Below, piece by piece: positions 25,860 to 33,313 of a stretch of 39,275 nt of DNA (position 1 is the stretch's first letter; each line of letters opens with the position of its first letter). Both the position numbers and the translations under genes were made by a program. The DNA comes from a virus. The notes beneath the pieces were generated by a model. The model saw nothing but the letters and a program-made list of their open reading frames with translations. It did no database searches and had not been told where the DNA came from. The DNA lies in the IMG/VR virus record IMGVR_UViG_3300035158_000812, positions 1 to 39,275 of that record; one strand, 5' to 3'.

Positions 25860-26656
25860 AAATTCCCAAAGAAATAAGTGAATTACCTATTATGAGTGAT
25901 TGGTGTATCCTTTTAGGATATAGAGGTTCTATGGCACATGGAACTTATCGTCCTAATAGTGACCCAAATTCTATTGATGATATTGACTTAATGGGTTTTT
26001 GTATGCCACCAGTTGATTATTACTATGGTTTGAATACGCATGGCATTCACAAAGGAACAAAAGAAATCAAGGAAGATGTATGGGATATTGTTATTTATGA
26101 ATTTAGAAAAGCTTTGAGATTACTTGAGAATGGTAATCCAAATCTTTTAGCCATGTTATGGCTGAATGATAATCTTTACCTTAAGATGACTCCTGCTGGT
26201 CGTGTACTTCTTGATAATAGGCATTTGTTTGCTACGAGAAAAGTTTATCATAGCTTTGTTGGATATGCACATGGTCAATTGCATAGGATGACTCATTTAG
26301 CATGCAAGGGATTTATGGGAGCAAAAAGAAAAGCTCTTGTTGAGAAGTTTGGATATGATACAAAGAACGCTTCGCATCTTATTCGTTTATTGAGACAAGG
26401 AATTGAATTTTTAATTGATGGTGAAATGCATGTCTTTAGAAAAGATGCTAAAGAATTATTAGCAATTAAGGATGGAGAATGGGCTTTAGAAAAGATTAAA
26501 GCTGAAGCGGAAAGATTATTTGTTTCTTCTGAGCAAGCTTTTATTCATTCAAAATTACCTGCTAAGCCTGACCATGGAAAAATTAATAGATTGTGTGTTG
26601 ATATGGTTAGAGCTCGCTATCCTGATTTTGATGAAGGAATGTTACCGGAGGATTAA
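25856..26656 (+). CDS. Predicted nucleotidyltransferase (RlaP/YcgL-type)
   Basis: A 266-residue protein with a pol-beta-type nucleotidyltransferase start: GYRGSMAHGTYRPNSD followed by DDIDLMGF (GS and DxD motifs), then DVWDIVIYEF with a third acid. The helical C-terminal half includes KNASHLIRLLRQGIEFL. Family members occur in T4-like phages; their targets (RNA ends or proteins) are largely unknown. Confidence 0.75.
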   Translation: MKIPKEISELPIMSDWCILLGYRGSMAHGTYRPNSDPNSIDDIDLMGFCMPPVDYYYGLNTHGIHKGTKEIKEDVWDIVIYEFRKALRLLENGNPNLLAMLWLNDNLYLKMTPAGRVLLDNRHLFATRKVYHSFVGYAHGQLHRMTHLACKGFMGAKRKALVEKFGYDTKNASHLIRLLRQGIEFLIDGEMHVFRKDAKELLAIKDGEWALEKIKAEAERLFVSSEQAFIHSKLPAKPDHGKINRLCVDMVRARYPDFDEGMLPED

Positions 26657-26657
26657 G

Positions 26658-27527
26658 ATGATTTGTTTTTATCATGATGATGCTGATGGAAGATGTGCTG
26701 GAGCCATAGTTCATAAGTATATTCAAGAAGAATTTCCAAATACTTCTAAAAAATTTATTAAGATTGATTATGGTTGGTCAGTTCCTTTTGACATTGTTGA
26801 GCCAAATGAACAAGTTTACATAGTTGATTTTCATTTTTCTGTAGAGAATATGAAAAAATTATTTGATATTACAACTAATGTTAAAGTATTTGACCATCAT
26901 AAATCTGCTGTGGAAGTAGTGAATAAATATCCTGAGGATGTGTGGGTTTGTCTTGATCCTGATGGAGATTTTGCTGGATGTGAATTAGTTTGGTTGAATC
27001 TTTTCTTTGGAGAAGAAATACCTACCGCTGTGAAACTTATAGCAGATAGAGATAAATGGGCATGGAAATATGGTGAAAAAACTGCTAAGTTTAATACTGG
27101 ATTAAAATTGTATTCACATCAACCTGAAGATAAAATTTGGAATGAATTATTAGATGATGAAGGAAATCGCCACATTTTAGAAGAGATTATTTACCGTGGA
27201 TATACATGTATGCAATATCGAGATAATATATGTAAAGAATTTAGAGATGCATGGGGATTTGAAGCTATTCTTGATGGATATAAATGTTATGTAATTAATC
27301 TTCTTCTTCGTGGGTCATCGTCTGAAGCGTTTGGAGATAAATTAAAGAAATATGATGTTTGTGCTGCGGTAGTTTATCGCAATGGTTTGTGGAAAGTTTC
27401 TTTAAGATCTGAAAAAGTGGATGTATCAGAGATAGCTAAAAAGTTTCCAGGAGGAGGAGGCAATGCTAATTCTGCTGGATTTGAAGGAGTGAAAGAATTA
27501 CCTTTTATAAGTATGGGAGAGATATAA
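26658..27527 (+). CDS. DHH-family phosphoesterase (NrnB-like)
   Basis: A 289-residue protein from the ATG at 26658, preceded by GGAGG. Metal motifs: FYHDDADGRCAGA at the N-terminus, VYIVDFHFS near 55, KVFDHHKSA near 78, LDPDGDFAGCELVW near 105. A DHHA1-like end carries FPGGGGNANSAGFEG. Family enzymes degrade short oligonucleotides or linear/cyclic dinucleotides. In a phage this could recycle nucleotides or destroy a host cyclic-nucleotide defence signal. The second role is speculation. Confidence 0.85.
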   Translation: MICFYHDDADGRCAGAIVHKYIQEEFPNTSKKFIKIDYGWSVPFDIVEPNEQVYIVDFHFSVENMKKLFDITTNVKVFDHHKSAVEVVNKYPEDVWVCLDPDGDFAGCELVWLNLFFGEEIPTAVKLIADRDKWAWKYGEKTAKFNTGLKLYSHQPEDKIWNELLDDEGNRHILEEIIYRGYTCMQYRDNICKEFRDAWGFEAILDGYKCYVINLLLRGSSSEAFGDKLKKYDVCAAVVYRNGLWKVSLRSEKVDVSEIAKKFPGGGGNANSAGFEGVKELPFISMGEI

Positions 27528-27787
27528 TGTATCCAAAATTTGTAACATTTAAGTTAGTAACTGATAGTGGAAGTACAACTGATTTACCAGTTAATCCAAT
27601 GAGTGTAATTTCTGTTTTAGCAATAACTATACCTGGAAAATTATCTGGACCTTCTGGTGAACCGATGTCAAAAAAGGGAGCAGGTTTAGATATTGGATTT
27701 AGAATTATTCCAGTTGATCATACTCCTGAAGAAGCTCAAGCTATGTTAGAAGGAGCTGGTGTTTCATTAGAGATAGAGGAAAGTTGA
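27527..27787 (+). CDS. Small hypothetical protein
   Basis: An 86-residue, beta-rich protein beginning MYPKFVTFKLVTDSGSTTDL with a Gly/Pro-rich centre. It overlaps the DHH stop by one base. No family recognised. Confidence 0.55.
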   Translation: MYPKFVTFKLVTDSGSTTDLPVNPMSVISVLAITIPGKLSGPSGEPMSKKGAGLDIGFRIIPVDHTPEEAQAMLEGAGVSLEIEES

Positions 27788-27788
27788 A

Positions 27789-28031
27789 ATGTTTGAAAAG
27801 CCTGATTTTACAGTAACTGAAGTTTGGTTAACAGAAGATTATGCAGAAGGTTTGATTGACATTGGTTGGGCTACTAAGTCAGCAGGCTTTGGCCATCTAA
27901 GTTTTGATAACAAGGATGGGAAAATTCATTGTAGTAGTGAAACAATGGGACGAAATTTTGTTAAGAATGTTTTAAATAAACTTGTGGATGTTGCTATTTT
28001 TGAAGACGATGTTTTTGAAAGAGATGAATAA
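27789..28031 (+). CDS. Small hypothetical protein
   Basis: An 80-residue acidic protein (MFEKPDFTVTEVWLTEDYAE) with an alternating beta/helix pattern and an acidic tail. It is coupled to both neighbours by one-base spacing or overlap. No function assigned. Confidence 0.55.
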   Translation: MFEKPDFTVTEVWLTEDYAEGLIDIGWATKSAGFGHLSFDNKDGKIHCSSETMGRNFVKNVLNKLVDVAIFEDDVFERDE

Positions 28032-28339
28032 TGTTTGTGTTGACAGAATATAGCGGTGGAAAAGTTTGTGGAATCTTTGACTCATTAGAAGAAGTTTATA
28101 ATTATTTTGAGGGAAGAGAAGAACACAATTCAAGTTTGAGAAATCCTAAGTGGTTTCCTCATGAGGGTTCTTTGGTACTTTTACATCGTTATGAAGCTAA
28201 TGGAGGGCAATGGCTTGCAAGATGGAGATTAACTGAGATGAAGAAAAACAGAAGAAGAAGCAGGCTCAAAGGACAAAGTGTATGGGAGCAGAAATCGTTA
28301 GATACACAAATAGTAGGGGAAGCTAATGTCAGCAAATAA
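28031..28339 (+). CDS. Small hypothetical protein with basic C-terminus
   Basis: A 102-residue protein: a compact N-terminal domain (VLTEYSGGKVCGIFDSLEEV) and a basic segment KKNRRRSRLKG near residue 73, possibly nucleic-acid binding. It overlaps the next gene by 14 bases. Confidence 0.55.
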   Translation: MFVLTEYSGGKVCGIFDSLEEVYNYFEGREEHNSSLRNPKWFPHEGSLVLLHRYEANGGQWLARWRLTEMKKNRRRSRLKGQSVWEQKSLDTQIVGEANVSK

Positions 28340-29285
28340 TATTGTTATAATTAAAAAAGAAGAGGATGAGAAGTTCCGAGGTTATCATAGAGATTACGAC
28401 GCTTACTGTGAGGGGCAATATGATTATGAAGGTATTTGCACAATATGCAATGGAACAAATGTTCATCACAAAGTTATGAACGGCGATGGAACTTGTCCTT
28501 ATTGTGATGATAATGGAATGATGCATCCACCAGAAGAAGATGTAGAGTTTGAAGCGGATACAATAGAAGGAGCTATTCAAGCATATAACATATGGTGTAG
28601 AAATAAAATTGATAATGATGAATTTGGAATGTTTTATGTTGAGTATGGATATCAATTTGAGGGTTTAGAGCCAAATGATGAAACTATCAAAGCTTTAGAA
28701 GAATCTGAAAGAGGTGAAGGAAAAATATTTGAAACAGTAGAGGAGATGTTTGAGGAGTTGGATAAGCCAACTATTGATGAATATCAGCAAGCTATTGATA
28801 ATAAATTTTGTACTAAGAGAGGCCATCAAGAACAATTTCTCGATGAAGGATTGCATGCATATAATGAAGGGGAGACTCCTACGCCTGGCGGCGGAGGATG
28901 CATTTATTGTATTGGGCTTCGGCTATCATCAGAAAATGATAAGTTGAGAGAAGAGATGAGAAGAACGAAAAAGATGATTAATTGGTTAAAGTGTTTATTT
29001 GTTATCATAGGAATTTCAATAGGAACTATTGTTGGGGCGATGAGTGTTATTCTTTTTCTGGCATGGTTCACAGAGTATTACTATGGAGCATTTTTAGTTT
29101 CGCTTCCAAGTATATTTTTGATAGCTACGTCAACGTGGCTTTATCGAAAATGGTATGGAGCTCCAAGAGTGTGTCCTAAATGTGAAGGTTCAGGAAAAGC
29201 TTGTTCGGGAGGGGGATTAGCTGCTACTACATATGATTGTCCAAGATGTAATACAACTGGAAAGATAAAAGGTAGTAAATTATAA
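28326..29285 (+). CDS. Membrane protein with DnaJ-type zinc-finger repeats
   Basis: A 319-residue mosaic. The start, MSANNIVIIKKEEDEKFRGY, followed by a later YGYQFEG, matches a common small phage protein. A cysteine module (CTICNGTNVHH then CPYCDDNG) interrupts it near residues 37-63. Two membrane helices follow a KKMINWLK segment near 215-265, and the C-terminus has a DnaJ-like zinc centre, CPKCEGSGKAC and CPRCNTTGK. No J-domain is present. It looks like a fusion of a phage domain, a membrane hairpin and a zinc module. Confidence 0.65.
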   Translation: MSANNIVIIKKEEDEKFRGYHRDYDAYCEGQYDYEGICTICNGTNVHHKVMNGDGTCPYCDDNGMMHPPEEDVEFEADTIEGAIQAYNIWCRNKIDNDEFGMFYVEYGYQFEGLEPNDETIKALEESERGEGKIFETVEEMFEELDKPTIDEYQQAIDNKFCTKRGHQEQFLDEGLHAYNEGETPTPGGGGCIYCIGLRLSSENDKLREEMRRTKKMINWLKCLFVIIGISIGTIVGAMSVILFLAWFTEYYYGAFLVSLPSIFLIATSTWLYRKWYGAPRVCPKCEGSGKACSGGGLAATTYDCPRCNTTGKIKGSKL

Positions 29286-29287
29286 TT

Positions 29288-29794
29288 ATGGATTTACTTA
29301 ATAAAATACATTTTGCTGATTGCTTTCAATTGATGTCGAAGATTCCTGACGATAGTGTGGATAGAGAAGATATTTTACATATAACAAAGTCAAAAAAGTT
29401 TACGTGGAATAATTTAAAAGTACTTCGAGAAGTAATTTGTCCATATATGAAGGATGGAAAACCAAGAGGATGGTTTATAGATGAGAATGGTAAGAGAGTT
29501 AGATGGACAGGGCTTGGTAATGTATGGACATATACTTCTCCTTTTTGGAAGAGTAAAAGTGATAAGCTTATTCATCCAGCACAGAAACCTTTTTTAATGA
29601 TTGAGAGGTTAGTTCTTCTTTCCAGTAATGAAAGTGATATAGTGTTGGATCCATTTTCAGGCTCAGGAACTACTGCTGTTGTTTGTGAAAAAACAAAAAG
29701 AAATTATATTTGTATTGAGAAAGATAAAACGTATCACTCCAATTCAATTGAGAGAGTAGAGAGATTTAAAAAGGAATTGAATGCAGTTCTTTAA
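29288..29794 (+). pseudogene. DNA methyltransferase remnant lacking the DPPY catalytic motif
   Basis: A 168-residue protein aligning to both ends of a beta-class N4/N6 DNA methyltransferase. The start, IHFADCFQLMSKIPDDSVD, is where the family continues directly into the DPPY catalytic motif. Instead the text jumps near residue 25 (about 29360-29366) to REDILHITKSKKF, then HPAQKPFLMIERL, the SAM-binding motif DPFSGSGTT near 120 and ICIEKD. The frame is intact, so this looks like an in-frame deletion. The product may still bind SAM or DNA but should not methylate. Confidence 0.75.
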
Positions 29795-30083
29795 GGTGAC
29801 TACCTCAGATAGAAGAAGTTTGGGATTAAGAAGGAATCCTACAATTTTAACATTCCCTTTGGGAAAATGGATTAAGTCTCCCGTAGTGAAGAAAGGTAAG
29901 AGTGACGAAGGTGGCATTTGGTTAGCAGCATCATTATCAAATGCCAAGAAATTAAAAAAGTATATGCTTGAACAGCATGGAAAGAGATGTAGAATTTTTA
30001 AGGCATCGATAGGGCAAATACTTTTTAAGAATAGTTATCGTATTAAAACAGATAAAGTAAAGTGCGAGGTTGAAATTAAATGA
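29781..30083 (+). CDS. Small basic hypothetical protein
   Basis: A 100-residue basic protein: MQFFKVTTSDRRSLGLRRNP, then GGIWLAASLSNAKKLKKYML. The SNAKKLKKYM segment resembles small phage proteins linked to ADP-ribose or nucleotide handling, but I cannot assign it. It overlaps both neighbours. Confidence 0.55.
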   Translation: MQFFKVTTSDRRSLGLRRNPTILTFPLGKWIKSPVVKKGKSDEGGIWLAASLSNAKKLKKYMLEQHGKRCRIFKASIGQILFKNSYRIKTDKVKCEVEIK

Positions 30084-30298
30084 GTGATAAAGATGTTTGT
30101 GAAATGGAGGGAACTGTTACGGCTTTTATGTGTCTTATTGATTGGAAGTATGAGGCAGGCTTTAATGGTTCTGGAAATAGTATTTTTTATTCTGAAGAAT
30201 CACTTAGGCAACATAGGCCTTGTGTTAAGAATTGTGGAATTGCTAGAGTTAAAGTTTCTTTTGATAAGGTAATACAAGATGAAGTCGAAGAGAGATAA
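30080..30298 (+). CDS. Small hypothetical protein
   Basis: A 72-residue protein (MSDKDVCEMEGTVTAFMCLI) containing an RPCVKNCGIARVKV segment with a Cys pair. It starts in an ATGA overlap and ends 20 bases inside the nuclease gene. An alternative frame across the same bases looks non-coding. Confidence 0.55.
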   Translation: MSDKDVCEMEGTVTAFMCLIDWKYEAGFNGSGNSIFYSEESLRQHRPCVKNCGIARVKVSFDKVIQDEVEER

Positions 30299-30896
30299 CG
30301 TTTATATTTGGATAACTTGGTTAACTAAACTCATTGCTGGTGAACAACAATGTGAATTTCAAGCTTGGTTTAAGGCTCATTATAAGCATGACAAAGTTAG
30401 TTCTGGTAATTTCCATTTAACTAAGTGGACGATTGAACATAATAATCTTGTTCATAAAAGTCGAGATGAATTTGAGGCTGATGGATATAAAGTAACTATT
30501 GAAGACCAAAATAGTTTTAGATTAAGACGGCCAGGTAATGTTACTGTTTCAGGCAAAGCCGATATTGTAGCATTAGCTGATGGTAGGAAAGCACTTGTGG
30601 TAGATTGTAAAACTGGAAAGTGCAAAAATAGTGACCAGGTGCAGGTACTGCTATATATGATAATTCTTCCTATGAGTATTGAGAGATATGAAGATATTGA
30701 ATTTGATGGTCTTGTAATATATAAGGACGGGGAAGTTCCTATCTCTTCAACAGATGTAGATGAAGATCTGAAAAAGGTTGTATTTGATCTCATAGATAGA
30801 ATTTCTGGAGATGAGCCTTTACGAAAAACACCGAGTGCTAACGAATGTAAGTTTTGTGATATTTCAAAAGATGATTGTCCCGAAAGAGTAGAATGA
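30279..30896 (+). CDS. PD-(D/E)xK nuclease, Cas4-like
   Basis: A 205-residue nuclease: the PD-(D/E)xK core reads GKADIVAL then ALVVDCKTGK near residues 95-115, followed by the QVQVLLYM helix. A C-terminal cysteine group, NECKFCDISKDDCPE, with an upstream Cys near residue 25, could form an iron-sulfur or zinc site as in Cas4/AddB-type enzymes. Phage Cas4-like proteins are thought to act as 5' exonucleases in recombination. No CRISPR repeats or cas1/cas2 lie nearby. Confidence 0.78.
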   Translation: MKSKRDNVYIWITWLTKLIAGEQQCEFQAWFKAHYKHDKVSSGNFHLTKWTIEHNNLVHKSRDEFEADGYKVTIEDQNSFRLRRPGNVTVSGKADIVALADGRKALVVDCKTGKCKNSDQVQVLLYMIILPMSIERYEDIEFDGLVIYKDGEVPISSTDVDEDLKKVVFDLIDRISGDEPLRKTPSANECKFCDISKDDCPERVE

Positions 30897-31102
30897 TGGT
30901 TAAAGAATTGAAATGGTATGAAAGGTCTCGTCCAGAAGGTGTAGTAGAAAAGGTTTGGCTTAGTACAGCTACTGCAGAACAACTTGCAGAGATAAATGTT
31001 TGTGATTGGCTTGAAGGATATGGAGTAGTTATGTCTTTAGCTGAGCAAGAATTTATTCGTAGGTATGGATTTCTTTTATTAAAATATAGAGATGGCAAAT
31101 GA
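30893..31102 (+). CDS. Small hypothetical protein
   Basis: About 69 residues from the ATG pair at 30893/30896, text MMVKELKWYERSRPEGVV and LEGYGVVMSLAEQEFIRRY. Coupled to the nuclease by a 4-base overlap. No recognised family. Confidence 0.55.
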   Translation: MMVKELKWYERSRPEGVVEKVWLSTATAEQLAEINVCDWLEGYGVVMSLAEQEFIRRYGFLLLKYRDGK

Positions 31103-31245
31103 AAGATATTAAAATAGATTTCAAAGGATGGTTTTATAAAAATTGTAAAAGACAAAGAAAAGCTGAAGCAAAGATTTGCCAGGTGTGTCCTTTTAGATCT
31201 TATATTGAAGAACAAGAAGCTTTACACTTAAAGGAAAATTCATGA
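31099..31245 (+). CDS. Small cysteine-containing protein
   Basis: A 48-residue protein, MKDIKIDFKGWFYKNCKRQR, with a CQVCPFR cysteine pair and an upstream Cys that could bind zinc. It overlaps the previous gene and KdsA by 4 bases each, which supports it as real despite its length. Confidence 0.6.
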   Translation: MKDIKIDFKGWFYKNCKRQRKAEAKICQVCPFRSYIEEQEALHLKENS

Positions 31246-32042
31246 GTTTTAATGTTGGACAAATTAAAATTGGTTTAGAACAAAATATGTTTGCAATGCT
31301 TGGACCTTGCGTGATTGAAGGTTTAGCCTCTTGTTTAGAGATTGCACAAGAACTTTTTCAAATTCAATCTCGAACAGATATTGGAATTATATTTAAGGGA
31401 AGCTTTGATAAAGCAAATCGTTCTTCTGTTTATGGCTATCGTGGCGTAGGAATGTATGAAGGATTAAATATTCTTAAAGAAGTGAGACAACGAACTGGGC
31501 TTCCTGTTATGACAGATATTCATACTCCTAAGCAAGCTGAGATAGCTGCACGATTTGTTGATGTGTTGCAGATTCCTGCCTTTTTGTGTAGACAAACAGA
31601 TTTACTTTGTGAAGCAGCTAAGACTGGATTGCCTATAAATATAAAGAAGGGGCAATTTCAAGCTCCTTGGGATATGCAACATGTAGTTATAAAGATAAAA
31701 GATGTAGATGATAATGCTAAGATAATTCTTACTGAACGTGGAACTACTTTTGGTTATAATCGTTATGTTAATGATATGGTGGGCATTAGTATAATGCAAC
31801 AATTTTGTCCTGTTGTTTTTGATGCTACTCATAGTGTGCAAAGACCTGGAACAAGCCATGGTAATTATTGGAGAGAAGGAATAATTTTAGCTAAGGCTGG
31901 AATAGCTTCTGGGGCAAATGGATTATTTATGGAAGTTCATCCTGATCCGCCTCATTCGAAATGTGATGCTTCAACTGTCATGCCATTGAGTTTAGTAGAA
32001 GAAATTCTTGTAACGTGTAAAAAGATTTGGGAAATAGTGTAG
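31242..32042 (+). CDS. kdsA: KdsA, 3-deoxy-manno-octulosonate-8-phosphate synthase
   Basis: A 266-residue TIM-barrel enzyme close to full family length. It joins phosphoenolpyruvate to arabinose-5-phosphate, giving KDO-8-phosphate for lipopolysaccharide or KDO-containing capsules. Landmarks are intact: LGPCVIEG, FKGSFDKANRSS, GYRGVGMYEG, MTDIHTP, IPAFLCRQTDLL, ILTERGTTFGYNR, FDATHSVQRPG and ANGLFMEVHPDP with SKCD. The Cys in the GPC motif is typical of metal-dependent KDO8P synthases. It starts in an ATGA overlap. The phage may reshape the host envelope after infection, or supply sugar for particle or surface modification. Confidence 0.92.
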   Translation: MSFNVGQIKIGLEQNMFAMLGPCVIEGLASCLEIAQELFQIQSRTDIGIIFKGSFDKANRSSVYGYRGVGMYEGLNILKEVRQRTGLPVMTDIHTPKQAEIAARFVDVLQIPAFLCRQTDLLCEAAKTGLPINIKKGQFQAPWDMQHVVIKIKDVDDNAKIILTERGTTFGYNRYVNDMVGISIMQQFCPVVFDATHSVQRPGTSHGNYWREGIILAKAGIASGANGLFMEVHPDPPHSKCDASTVMPLSLVEEILVTCKKIWEIV

Positions 32043-32341
32043 TGGAACGAATAATATTTGCTGCTATATTAAGGTTGGACAATTGCATTATTTTTGGTAA
32101 AGACCATGCGGAGTGTATTCAAAAGTCGCCGCCAGGAACTTGTATAACAATTCGTCAAGGATTTTTAACAAGTAAATATAGATTCATAAAAAGGAAAGAA
32201 GCAGCTTGGTTGGCTTTTCAAGCAGGGCAAATAGATAAGTGGAAAGATGGAGATATTTTATTAAGTGAAGAACTTTGGAGTGAGATATCAAATGGTAGGT
32301 TTGATTATGATGAAAAGGTAGGATATGTTTTAAGGAATTAA
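32042..32341 (+). CDS. Hypothetical protein of a common phage type
   Basis: A 99-residue protein from a GTG overlapping the KdsA stop by one base. Text: ERIIFAAILRLDNCIIFGKD, QGFLTSKYRFIKRKEAAWLA, then LLSEELWSE. The 'G-x-S/T ... RKEA...AF.AGQ' pattern is recurrent in phage genomes with no known function that I can state. Confidence 0.6.
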   Translation: MERIIFAAILRLDNCIIFGKDHAECIQKSPPGTCITIRQGFLTSKYRFIKRKEAAWLAFQAGQIDKWKDGDILLSEELWSEISNGRFDYDEKVGYVLRN

Positions 32342-32343
32342 AT

Positions 32344-32604
32344 ATGGCTTATGCGGCAGTTTTCTTACTATTTATGATTATGATGTGCATTGTTATTATG
32401 TGGAGACGAGATGTTAAAGCACTTAAACTTAGAATAAAACAACTAAAAAATGAATTAATAAATACTAATCTTGGCCACAATAAAGAATGGAAAAAACTTA
32501 ATGGACGATTAGAGTTGGCAATGGCTCAAAATTATTGTACGATGTGCGGTAGTATTTTAGATGGATATGTTCCTCCAGAAAAGGATAAAGAAGATGGATT
32601 ATGA
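32344..32604 (+). CDS. Membrane-anchored coiled-coil protein with CxxC
   Basis: An 86-residue protein: one N-terminal membrane helix (residues 3-20), a basic coiled coil (ALKLRIKQLKNELINT) and a CTMCGS cysteine pair near residue 65. It resembles small spanin-like or holin-associated proteins in layout only. Confidence 0.6.
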   Translation: MAYAAVFLLFMIMMCIVIMWRRDVKALKLRIKQLKNELINTNLGHNKEWKKLNGRLELAMAQNYCTMCGSILDGYVPPEKDKEDGL

Positions 32605-32806
32605 AGCTATTAAAAATTTAGTAGGTAAGGAATGCAAGGAAGTGCGATTTAATACAAATATATTAAATGATGAAATGTGTTTGAGTTTTGATGGTGGTAT
32701 AAGTGTGTACATTGGTGCTTGTATTAGTAGTGATAAGCATGGTATAAAACCATATCTTCAAATTAGAAGAGGAACATGGCCACAGGAGAGTGAAGATGAA
32801 AGTTAA
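32594..32806 (+). CDS. Small hypothetical protein
   Basis: A 70-residue protein from the ATG at 32594 (MDYEAIKNLVGKECKEVRF), beta-rich, with FDGGISVYIGACIS and YLQIRRGTWP. The ATG chosen overlaps the previous gene by 11 bases; an earlier in-frame ATG lies deeper in that gene and is unlikely. Confidence 0.55.
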   Translation: MDYEAIKNLVGKECKEVRFNTNILNDEMCLSFDGGISVYIGACISSDKHGIKPYLQIRRGTWPQESEDES

Positions 32807-33098
32807 ACCAGTTTTAGATAAAGTACTTGTTCTACCCATTGATCCTGAAACTAAAACAAATACAGGTCTTGTGCTACCTCTTCATAAAATGGTATGCAAT
32901 GAACCTAAGAAAGGTTTAGTTCTTGCTGTCGGACCAGGCGTGGAACTTAATTGTGGTAAAGTAAGGAAGACGACAGTTAAAAAGCATGATATAGTTTTAT
33001 ATACTGGATGTGAAACAACAGAAGTAGAAGTGAATGGTGGAAAAGCTTTATTAATGGCAGAGGTAGATATTATAGCAGTGGTGGATAAGAAATGTTAG
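32796..33098 (+). CDS. groES: GroES/Cpn10 co-chaperonin
   Basis: A 100-residue protein from the ATG at 32796, with GGAG upstream. It reads as a nearly canonical GroES: KPVLDKVLVLPIDPETKTNT, GLVLAVGPGVEL, VKKHDIVLYTG, VEVNGGKALLMAEVDIIAVV. A Cys-containing mobile-loop region (LHKMVCNEPKKG) replaces the usual loop. This is the second Cpn10-like gene in the window, besides the one at 19590. Confidence 0.85.
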   Translation: MKVKPVLDKVLVLPIDPETKTNTGLVLPLHKMVCNEPKKGLVLAVGPGVELNCGKVRKTTVKKHDIVLYTGCETTEVEVNGGKALLMAEVDIIAVVDKKC

Positions 33099-33295
33099 AA
33101 AAATGTAGAGAGGGTAAACATCCATTAGTTGAGATATTATCATCAAGTTTGGGATTTGATGCTTATGCTACAGTGCGTTGGTGTCCAGTGTGTGGAGCTG
33201 TTGTAGTTGATCAAGATTATGATAGTAGAACTAATGCTGGTCAAATAATGAAAATGAGGTTTCCTTCTTATTTAAGAGAGAAAACTAAAGTATAA
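33092..33295 (+). CDS. Small zinc-ribbon protein
   Basis: A 67-residue protein with RWCPVCGAVVVDQDYDSR followed by MKMRFPSYL, a small phage zinc-ribbon pattern, plus an upstream Cys/His (EKCREGKH). It overlaps the GroES stop by 7 bases. Confidence 0.6.
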   Translation: MLEKCREGKHPLVEILSSSLGFDAYATVRWCPVCGAVVVDQDYDSRTNAGQIMKMRFPSYLREKTKV

Positions 33296-33313
33296 TTATA
33301 TAGAGGAATGAAA

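Noticed and set aside
28329-29179. Alternative frames on either strand inside the membrane/zinc gene
   Set aside because: Low-complexity translations without ribosome sites; the main frame contains coherent zinc and membrane modules.
30084-30272. A second frame over the small gene at 30080
   Set aside because: Its translation is mostly random hydrophobic text, while the 30080 frame has coupled start and stop positions with its neighbours.
30279-30896. Part of a CRISPR-Cas system (Cas4)
   Set aside because: No repeat-spacer array and no cas1 or cas2 nearby; Cas4-like nucleases are common in phages on their own.
30838-31215. Reverse-strand open frame over the genes at 30893 and 31099
   Set aside because: Opposite to all other genes, biased composition typical of antisense AT-rich reading, and no start site.
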